Source of the DNA: Alistipes sp.
GTDB taxonomy: Bacteria > Bacteroidota > Bacteroidia > Bacteroidales > Rikenellaceae
Length of the DNA stretch: 16,654 nucleotides
Direction: 5' to 3'
Assembly: GCA_017631135.1 (NCBI GenBank)
Contig: JAGBTW010000138.1
Coordinates: forward strand, 1-16,654
Positions 7,951 through 13,766 of this stretch are shown piece by piece. The notes below the pieces were generated by a model. That model did not search any database and was not told the origin of the DNA. It saw only the letters and a program-made list of their open reading frames with translations. Each line of letters starts with the position of its first letter. Within the stretch, counting starts at the first letter, position 1. A program made the translations under genes and the position numbers.

Positions 7951-8489
7951 GGGTCTAAATGGTTCGAAAAAGTTCGAAAAGGGTTCAAAAAGGTTAAAAG
8001 GGTTCTAAAGTGTTTTTCCCCTTCCGACCCGTTCGACCCCTTCAGACCCCTTTGACCCCTTCAGAACCCGTTCGACCCCTTCCATCCCATAAAAGGTTCT
8101 AAAGGGTTAAAAGGGTTCTAAAAGGTTCTAAAGTGTTTTTGCCCTCTGACCCCTCTGACCCCTTCGACCCCTCCGAACCCTTCAGAACCCCTTCGACCCC
8201 TTTCATCCCATAAAAGGTTCTAAAGGGTTAAAAGGGTTCTAAAAGGTTCTAAAGTGTTTTTCCCCTTCAGAACCCTTTGACCCCTTTGACCCCTTCGACC
8301 CCTTAGCCCATAAAAGGTTCAAAAGGGTTAAAAAGGGTTCTAAAAGGTTCTAAAGTGTTTTTGCCCTTCGAACCCTTCAGAACCCTCTGAACCCTTCAGA
8401 CCCCTTTGAACCCTTCCGAACCCTTCCGACCCCTTTGACCCCTTTGATCCCTTCAGAACCCCTCCGACCCCTCCGACCCCTCCGACCCG
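7951..8489. repeat. Foldback purine/pyrimidine array 2 (four tandem units)
   Basis: Four head-to-tail units: 7951-8085, 8086-8206, 8207-8306 and 8307-8489. Each has a purine-rich arm (GGTTCTAAAGGG, TTAAAAGGG, TTCTAAAAGG) ending TAAAGTGTTTTT, then a pyrimidine-rich arm of GACCCCTTC/GAACCCTTC units. The purine arms of units 2 and 3 are identical over 55 bp (8086-8140 and 8207-8261), and unit 4 has a near copy. The pyrimidine arms differ in length and order (45 to over 120 bp). The two arms of one unit are roughly complementary, so a unit can form a long imperfect hairpin. It lies beyond the terminator of the fimbrillin-like gene and before the promoter of the four-helix-bundle gene. Confidence 0.92.
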
Positions 8490-8503
8490 CAAGGAGGGGG
8501 GCG

Positions 8504-8540
8504 AAAAAAAAATCGGAGCCTCCCGAAAGGGAAGCTCCGA
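8504..8540 (-). terminator. Intrinsic terminator of the fimbrillin-like lipoprotein unit
   Basis: Stem 8513-8524 pairs with 8529-8540 around a GAAA/TTTC tetraloop (TCGGAGC, one mismatch, TCCC with GGGA, GCTCCGA). On the minus strand nine U follow (complement of 8504-8512). This is the strongest terminator in the window and lies 24 bp after the stop codon. Confidence 0.95.
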
Positions 8541-8563
8541 AAAAGGAAACACATTAAATATGT

Positions 8564-10363
8564 TTAGAGTGTGATGATACCCTTATATGTATAATATACA
8601 TCCTTAGAATTCGAGCGAATCTTGATGTAAGTGAGTTCCCAACCACCTTCAACAGCTGTTGCTGTGTATGTTGAATTACTAAAATCCACAGCACATTCAA
8701 CATCATTGTAGTAGTAGTGACAGTCATCTGTATACCATGCTCCACAATCTAATGATACATCTTCGCCAACTTGGAATGGATTACTTGTGTTGTCAGGTGT
8801 TATTGTGAGTTTTGCACCATTTTCTTCACAGCTGAAATTAAAGTAAGGGAAGTTCCATTCATATGTTGTTTCGCACGTATTAAATACATATGGTTTCTCT
8901 TGTGTTCCATCAGGAGCGTTGGGGTCTGGGTTTGCAATTGTTGTTGCACTCGCAGTTCCAGGCTTTGAATCACGATACAAACCATCAACTTCTGCTATTG
9001 CAACAACAGATACTGTATACTCTATACTCCATTTTAGTCCAGTAAATGTCATAGACAACTCTTCTGTGGTATATGTCTGACCATCGAATGTAACCTCATA
9101 GCCAACGGCATTTGCAACCTCACCCCATTCAACTGTAATTGCAGCCTCTGTCTCTGATGGAGTTGCTTCTACAACGGGAGACGCAAGTCTCTCACGTATG
9201 TCAGGTAAACCGAAACCATCAATTGTACCCTTGAATATAGCCTCATGAGCCTTGAAGTTATTCTCGTAGTCTGTAGTTGCAAATGCAATGCTATATACGC
9301 CATCAACAATCTCTACTGTCATTGTATAAGGCCAGGGGGTTCCCACTCCAGTCCATGTCATACTTGATATATGTCCCTCATTATCATATGAAATATTACT
9401 AGAATACTCCATCTCATTCAAATAGAGATTGCCCTTGGTGTTCACTTTGCAAATGATTGTTACATCATCGTTAGTAAATTTGATAGTATACTTTGGATCA
9501 CCATTAGAGAAATACTCATCGCAAGTAGCTACCGCAGATGCCATAACAGGAACAGACTCCTGCTTCTTAAGACCTGATACAGTGAATGAAGAAACACGTC
9601 CTGTATTAAACTTTAATGCAGAATCATAGTTAGCAAACTCAACAAACTTTGAATATGCATTACCCTCTTTGTCGTATGCGGTTACATTAAACTTTGTTAC
9701 CCAAGCGTTTGATGTTGTAGTAAACCAGAATACATTATTTTTAACATTGTCGGCATGGAGAGTTAATGCGTTGCCCTGGTCATAATAACCAATGATTGAA
9801 ATCTCTACATAGTCAACCTCGAAATCGATACCAGAAAGAGTCATCTTACCGTATGCATACTGGTGCTCAAGTGTTACCTCCTGAACAGATGTTGCATCTA
9901 CATCCTCAATTGTAGCCGCTACAATATGTGTCGCAGGGTCTACAGAGTTCTCAAGAGGAGTCTGCTCTGTCAAAAGATCAAATGAAGGAATGACTTTCTG
10001 GGTATCGGGATCTGTTATGTGGCAATCGTATGCAGCAGCAGGAGATACGATATCAATGCGTGTAATATCCTGAGTGTCGAAGCTTGCGCTGAACTTGCCA
10101 GGCTCGTCATTCTTAAAATTAACCTCCTGGTAATCAGCTATGTTTGCGATAACTGCCAAGGTCTCATCGCCACTCCATGCTGAAGGATATACGCCGTCAA
10201 CCTTCTCGCCGAAGTATGAACGTGTGTCATCCTCGAATGATGCAACAAACTCAATAGTAGTCTTCTCCTTAACAGCGTTTACCTCGTTCTGCTCCTCGGT
10301 ACATGCTGTGAATGCCATTGCAGCTACTGCAACAAGCATCAAATTCTTAAACAAATTCTTCAT
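8564..10363 (-). CDS. Fimbrillin-like lipoprotein with FN3 domain
   Basis: 599 residues. The signal peptide ends FTA before Cys21 (lipobox), followed by an acidic linker. Residues 35-75 (TTIEFVASFEDDTRSY ... SAWSGDETLAV) match the start of Bacteroidales fimbrillin/Mfa-like proteins (tRt and W..GD signatures). Residues about 393-478 form a fibronectin type III domain (SPVVEATPSETEAAITVEW ... GYEVTFDG ... YTVSVVAIA). The C-terminal 110 residues contain several Cys and Tyr-rich strands (LDCGAWYTDDCHYYY) and look like a separate beta domain. The gene is visibly richer in A+T than its neighbours (17 G/C of 60 bases at 9601-9660 against 40 of 60 at 11821-11880 in the transglutaminase gene), which may mean recent transfer. 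It follows a 44-residue peptide gene by 16 bp and ends at a strong terminator. Probable surface or fimbria-associated protein; a structural pilin role is unproven. Confidence 0.88.
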   Translation of the reverse strand: MKNLFKNLMLVAVAAMAFTACTEEQNEVNAVKEKTTIEFVASFEDDTRSYFGEKVDGVYPSAWSGDETLAVIANIADYQEVNFKNDEPGKFSASFDTQDITRIDIVSPAAAYDCHITDPDTQKVIPSFDLLTEQTPLENSVDPATHIVAATIEDVDATSVQEVTLEHQYAYGKMTLSGIDFEVDYVEISIIGYYDQGNALTLHADNVKNNVFWFTTTSNAWVTKFNVTAYDKEGNAYSKFVEFANYDSALKFNTGRVSSFTVSGLKKQESVPVMASAVATCDEYFSNGDPKYTIKFTNDDVTIICKVNTKGNLYLNEMEYSSNISYDNEGHISSMTWTGVGTPWPYTMTVEIVDGVYSIAFATTDYENNFKAHEAIFKGTIDGFGLPDIRERLASPVVEATPSETEAAITVEWGEVANAVGYEVTFDGQTYTTEELSMTFTGLKWSIEYTVSVVAIAEVDGLYRDSKPGTASATTIANPDPNAPDGTQEKPYVFNTCETTYEWNFPYFNFSCEENGAKLTITPDNTSNPFQVGEDVSLDCGAWYTDDCHYYYNDVECAVDFSNSTYTATAVEGGWELTYIKIRSNSKDVYYTYKGIITL

Positions 10364-10379
10364 AGTTGCAATAGTTTTT

Positions 10380-10514
10380 TTAGATTGTACCGTAATCGTC
10401 CTCCTCTACAGAAGCAATAGTAGGTACTGCTGAAACATTGAAGCCAGCCTCAACAACAGTTGAGATGATCTCCATCTCGGGAGCTGTGTACTCCGCGAAA
10501 AGTGTCTTTTTCAT
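10380..10514 (-). CDS. 44-residue small protein upstream of the fimbrillin-like lipoprotein
   Basis: A complete short frame from ATG at 10514 to TAA at 10380-10382. The N-terminus is MKKTLFAEYTAPEMEIIST, the middle VVEAGFNVSA and the end EEDDYGTI. This layout (MKK start, 'PEMEII' acidic-hydrophobic segment, Gly-Phe and Ser/Ala middle, acidic 'DDYG' tail) resembles the short hypothetical proteins often seen next to surface-protein genes in Bacteroidales, an impression from memory rather than a search. There is no clear signal peptide or membrane segment. The stop lies 16 bp before the lipoprotein ATG, so the two should be translated from one mRNA. It could be a leader peptide, a small secreted or anchored partner, or a peptide signal precursor. 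Confidence 0.75.
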   Translation of the reverse strand: MKKTLFAEYTAPEMEIISTVVEAGFNVSAVPTIASVEEDDYGTI

Positions 10515-10612
10515 AAGTTAGTAAAATTTTGAGTTATAAAAAATAAATAGTCTTATCTCATCTCTAATTTTGCAAACACCATGGTTGCCGTGGGTCTGTT
10601 TCTTTTTATTGA

Positions 10613-10872
10613 GCGCTCTCTCTGTCATTGCACCGCGCCTTGCTTTTGTCATGCTGAACGGTCCACGCTTTGTCATTCTTGAGCCTTGGCGAAAGATCTC
10701 AAGGTCTCCGAGACGGTCGACAGTCGTACTGCCCGAGAGATGTTTGAGTTCCTCTACCCTGCTCCGCCATGGCATAACAAGCGAGCTTGTTATGCTCATG
10801 GCTTAATCGCAGCATTCACTGCGTTCAACATGACAGCGTACAGCGTACAACGTTGCCCCTCGTCGGGATGAC
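10613..10872. repeat. REP/MITE-like palindromic intergenic element
   Basis: Several GTCAT-starting units lie at the left (10624, 10648 and 10672) and ATGAC-ending units at the right (10830-10834 and about 10867-10872), facing each other. GTCATGCTGAACG (10648-10660) and the reverse complement of 10822-10834 match at 12 of 13 bases. In the middle is a near-perfect hairpin: 10766-10781 pairs with 10786-10802 (16 bp, one bulged T) around the loop CGAG. The minus strand contains 'GAGATCTTTCGCC...CTCAAGAATGAC', reminiscent of dispersed GATC-TTCG-CTCAGGATGAC intergenic repeats of Bacteroidetes. It has no transposase and no credible ORF. Confidence 0.6.
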
Positions 10873-10976
10873 GTGTCCAGCCAATAACTAATTCTTAATC
10901 AGAACCGCGACCATTTTGGTCTTTTTTGCTTATCTCGCTAATATCAACGATGTTGTGAGTAGCAAAAAAAATCGCG

Positions 10977-11007
10977 CAAACGTACGAAATATTTTTCAAT
11001 TACCAAC
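10977..11007 (-). promoter_or_regulatory. Candidate distant promoter for the 44-aa peptide / lipoprotein unit
   Basis: Minus strand: GTTG (11004-11007), 19 bp, -7 TACGTTTG (10977-10984). The -7 box is a perfect match and the -33 element imperfect. No better match lies nearer the peptide start at 10514, so the mRNA would have a leader of about 460 nt that includes the palindromic element. Confidence 0.45.
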
Positions 11008-11107
11008 AACTTTTTGCAATAAATTTCATTGAGCGTGAGTGTTTTAATTCGCACAATAGCGATATTCGGCATGTCGTTGGAGAAAAAACGAGGGGAACAT
11101 AGGGGGG

Positions 11108-11197
11108 CGAAAGGGTTCTAAAAGAGTCGAAAGGGTCGAAAGGGTTCGAAAGGGGTTGGATGCTTTTTAGAACGCTTTAGACCCTTTTCGAACCCTT
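11108..11197. repeat. Foldback purine/pyrimidine array 3
   Basis: One short unit with the same design as arrays 1 and 2: a purine arm of GGGTTCTAAAA/GGGTCGAAA units, a spacer, then a pyrimidine arm. GGGTTCGAAAGGGG (11142-11155) pairs with CCCTTTTCGAACCC (11182-11195), 14 bp with one G-T wobble. It begins about 25 bp after the stop of the transglutaminase gene, in the position of a terminator, and no other terminator is visible there. Confidence 0.85.
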
Positions 11198-11220
11198 GTC
11201 CGCAACAACGCTACTACTAA

Positions 11221-12456
11221 TTAGTTGAGGTATATCTCCACGGTGGTGGGGTCGGTGCCGAGGGCTACGGCGAGGCGGTGGAGCTCGCCCGCAGCGTCGT
11301 AGTAGCGGAGTTCATACTCGGTGTTCTTGGGCAGGAGCACAGAGAACACATCGTTCATATCGCGGAGCTCGCCCGCGGTGAGGCCTCCGCCCATCTGCTC
11401 CGTGCCGCGGAAGACATCGACACCCATAGCGGCGCGGTCGTCAGAGTGTGCCGTCTTGCCGCGCTCCTTATACCCCGCGATGCGCAAGAAGGTGTGTGTG
11501 CCCGCCTCGAGGTGGCGTGTATACTGCTCATAGGCGAGGTCTACATAGTGCTGGGTGACATTCTCCGCGCCGACCCACTTGGGGAGTGCCTCGACGGGGA
11601 GGTTCTCATCCTCGTCTGCCCACACCATAGGGAACCAGTCGTCACCACCCGCAAAGCGCGTAGCATAGATGGCGTAGGTGCGGTTATCTTGCTGTGCTTT
11701 AGAGGCATCCGCCATGAACCACAGGTGGTCGAGCTGCGAGGGGAAGTAGTACTCCGTAACGCGCCATGCGCCATCGAGCCACACCTCGGTCCAGCTGTGG
11801 TTGCCACGGTTGTCGTGCCACGAGGCTGTGCCGACAAAGCGCGCGGGGATGCCCACAGAGCGGTAGGCGTCGACAAGCAAGATAGAGAGGCCTGTGCACG
11901 AAGCCATGCCCTGGCGCATAGACTCGCGGGGGCTCTGGTTGGTCTTCTCGCGCTTGGTGTTATAGTCCACGCCCGTGAGGCGAGGAATGTTGGCATTCAC
12001 AGCGCAGATGGCGTCGTACATAGTCGCGCAGGTGTCGACAGCGGGGGCGAAGAGCTCGTGCAGCTCCTTGCGCCACGAGTCGCGCACCTCGTCGACAACG
12101 GCATAGGGCAAAACATCGCACAGGTATACATCCTCGGGGAGCGCCTGCGCCCATGAGTACTTCGCGCGCGCGATATTAGCATAGGTGACATTCTCCTTGA
12201 GCAACTCAACATCCATAGCCTCGCGGTCGTGCTCGGGCATGTTAGTGATGAGGAATGCCATGTCGCGCTGCTCCGCCGCGGGGGTGGCGTCGATGAGTGC
12301 GCGCAGCTCTTTGCCACGCGACGAGGCATCAAGGGCCGCCTGGAGCGCCGCATCTTCATCGGGGTTATAGCCCTCGCTCTTCGCGGGCCAATAGGTTATC
12401 GCAAGCGCCGCAGCAACGGCAGCGACAAGCAACATCAAAAAACGGTTTCTATTCAT
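11221..12456 (-). CDS. Exported transglutaminase-like cysteine protease-fold protein
   Basis: 411 residues. Residues 1-22 are a signal peptide or N-terminal anchor (RNRFLMLLVAAVAAALAITYW). The transglutaminase-like core is at about 145-240: Cys187 in GMASCTGLS, the GIPARFVG strand at 202-209, and His220 in GNHSWTEVW. The third catalytic position, normally Asp after a Trp, is occupied by Glu235 (WRVTEYYFP), which may be a conservative change or a sign of altered activity. About 110 residues precede the core, and the C-terminal 170 residues are mixed, ending in a small beta-rich region. The substrate is unknown: family members act as peptidases, amidases or transamidases on proteins or cell-wall peptides. 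It is the last gene of the hemerythrin operon. Its ATG overlaps the cutC stop by 4 bp, which suggests translational coupling. Foldback array 3 follows the stop codon. Confidence 0.85.
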   Translation of the reverse strand: MNRNRFLMLLVAAVAAALAITYWPAKSEGYNPDEDAALQAALDASSRGKELRALIDATPAAEQRDMAFLITNMPEHDREAMDVELLKENVTYANIARAKYSWAQALPEDVYLCDVLPYAVVDEVRDSWRKELHELFAPAVDTCATMYDAICAVNANIPRLTGVDYNTKREKTNQSPRESMRQGMASCTGLSILLVDAYRSVGIPARFVGTASWHDNRGNHSWTEVWLDGAWRVTEYYFPSQLDHLWFMADASKAQQDNRTYAIYATRFAGGDDWFPMVWADEDENLPVEALPKWVGAENVTQHYVDLAYEQYTRHLEAGTHTFLRIAGYKERGKTAHSDDRAAMGVDVFRGTEQMGGGLTAGELRDMNDVFSVLLPKNTEYELRYYDAAGELHRLAVALGTDPTTVEIYLN

Positions 12457-13187
12457 CGCTTCAAAAGTTTAAGTATCTCATTTACCTCATCCTCGTCGAC
12501 GGTGCGCAGTGCGTACTCATCCACGGCGTCGCTGCCACCCATAGATATGCGGGGGTTGCGGTACTCCATAGCGCCCGCAACCATGCGCTTGGTGCTAAAG
12601 TGCAGAGCATCAACGCCCACAGCCGCCAGCTGTGCAGCATTTGCGGCAACAACGCCGCTACCCGCCATAATCTCGATGTGACCCTTGGCAAGCTCAACGG
12701 CGCGAGCGATGTTCTCGATGCCGTCGATAGCCTTGTCGTAGCTTCCCGAGGTGAGAATGCGCGTGCAGCCCGACTCGATGACTGCCTCAACAGCAGCCTC
12801 ATAGTCGGCGGTCATGTCCACAGCGCGGTGGAAGGTTGTCTCCATGCCGTGGCTCGCCTCGACAAGTTGGCGTGTGCGCGCGACATCGACCTTGCCATCG
12901 GCGGTGAGAACGCCAAAGACAACGCCCGTAGCTCCCGCGCGGCGTGCATGCTCAATATCGCGAAGCATGGTCGCGAACTCGTCGTCAGAATATAGGAAAT
13001 CGCCACCGCGGGGACGTATCATGACGCTAACGTCGATGCCACGAATGGCGGTGGTGAGCTCGATGGTGGCAAGCGAGGGGGTCACGCCACCCTCGGCGGG
13101 TGAAGCACACAGCTCGACACGGTCGACGCCAAGGCGCGCGGCAGTGCGGCATGCTTCAACAGAATAGGCGCAAAGTTCGGTTTTCAT
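12453..13187 (-). CDS. cutC: CutC-family protein (TIM barrel)
   Basis: 244 residues from the ATG at 13187. I prefer this start over the ATG at 13211, which would overlap the upstream gene by 20 nt, because homologues begin with K.ELCAYS-like sequence directly. Family signatures in order: CAYSVEAC.TA, GVDRVELCASPAEGGVTPS, VMIRPRGGDFLYSDDE, GVVFGVL, TFHRAVDM, GCTRILTSG and IMAGSGV. These mark the beta/alpha-barrel phosphate-binding and active-site region of PF03932. The protein is probably cytoplasmic. CutC was named for copper tolerance in E. coli, but that role is disputed and the biochemical activity is not settled. It lies 4 bp after the LuxR-type regulator and overlaps the transglutaminase gene by 4 bp. 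Confidence 0.93.
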   Translation of the reverse strand: MKTELCAYSVEACRTAARLGVDRVELCASPAEGGVTPSLATIELTTAIRGIDVSVMIRPRGGDFLYSDDEFATMLRDIEHARRAGATGVVFGVLTADGKVDVARTRQLVEASHGMETTFHRAVDMTADYEAAVEAVIESGCTRILTSGSYDKAIDGIENIARAVELAKGHIEIMAGSGVVAANAAQLAAVGVDALHFSTKRMVAGAMEYRNPRISMGGSDAVDEYALRTVDEDEVNEILKLLKR

Positions 13188-13191
13188 ATCT

Positions 13192-13764
13192 CTAAAGTTT
13201 ATCACTATCAATGAGTTTGTTCAATACGGCATATACCGTGAGGCCCGCGACAGAGCGTATGCCCGTCTTGTGCACGATGTTCTTGCGGTGAGAGATGACC
13301 GTGTGGGGCGAGATGTTGAGCTCCGAGGCTATCTCCTTGTTGGTGAGTCCCTTGGCAACCAGGATAAGAACGTCGCGCTCGCGCTCCGAGAGCTCGTGGC
13401 TATCGGCATAGTTATGCTCGGTGGGGGTATCGGCAGCATCGCAGATGATGCGGTGCAACTCCTCCTCGGCGGTATAGAGCGTAGCGACGGCGACAAAGCG
13501 GCGCAGGGCATTAGGCTCGACAATGGCGCTCTGCATGCCGACGATGGGCACGGCCTGAAGCTCCGTAGCACCCTCAATATCGCGCGCCAAGCCGACAGCG
13601 GCAATGACGACATCCACATCCGCGGTGCGCACGAGCGGCACAAGCTCCGAAACGCTCGCCGCGGTGCACACAACGCGTAGCGCAGGGCTATGGCTCACAA
13701 CGGCGGAAACACCCTCGAGGATGATGGGTGACGGCTCGACAATGGCAACAGATACTCTCTTCAT
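13192..13764 (-). CDS. LuxR/NarL-type regulator with degenerate receiver domain
   Basis: 190 residues from ATG at 13764. A longer in-frame reading to 13995 only runs through the hemerythrin gene and gives Arg/Pro-rich nonsense. Residues 1-118 have a receiver-like pattern (VSVAIVEPSP ... DVDVVIAAVGL), but the phosphoacceptor Asp expected near position 56 is Ala, the acidic pair near 9-10 is Val-Glu, and there is no clear conserved Lys near the end. Residues 124-185 are a clear GerE helix-turn-helix (LSERERDVLILVAKGLTNK, then IASELNISPHTVISHRKNI). It should bind DNA as a dimer without ordinary phosphorelay. It lies 2 bp after the hemerythrin gene and 4 bp before cutC. The pairing with a hemerythrin protein suggests control of a stress response, perhaps autoregulation of this operon. 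Confidence 0.9.
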   Translation of the reverse strand: MKRVSVAIVEPSPIILEGVSAVVSHSPALRVVCTAASVSELVPLVRTADVDVVIAAVGLARDIEGATELQAVPIVGMQSAIVEPNALRRFVAVATLYTAEEELHRIICDAADTPTEHNYADSHELSERERDVLILVAKGLTNKEIASELNISPHTVISHRKNIVHKTGIRSVAGLTVYAVLNKLIDSDKL

Positions 13765-13766
13765 AA

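Noticed and set aside
7951..8489. CRISPR array
   Set aside because: Unit lengths are irregular, the 'spacers' are the same low-complexity words, units are self-complementary overall, and no cas gene is present.
8340..8552. 70-codon minus-strand frame with Gly-Ser-Lys/Glu repeats
   Set aside because: The repeats are a reading of the low-complexity array, the frame starts inside the strong terminator at 8504-8540, and there is no promoter.
10518..10871. Short overlapping frames on both strands (60-93 codons)
   Set aside because: They cross the palindromic element and lack any protein signature; the palindromes explain open frames on both strands.
10909..10927. Plus-strand terminator-like GACCA-TTT-TGGTC followed by six T
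   Set aside because: The stem is only 5 bp and no plus-strand gene lies upstream, so it is probably chance.
11108..11197. tRNA-like GGTTCGAA (T-arm) matches in the arrays
   Set aside because: No acceptor, D or anticodon arms around them; the match follows from the repeat word GGGTTCGAA.
11278..12156. 292-codon plus-strand open frame
   Set aside because: Antisense shadow of the transglutaminase gene, whose motifs and operon position are convincing; G+C-rich DNA leaves long shadow frames.
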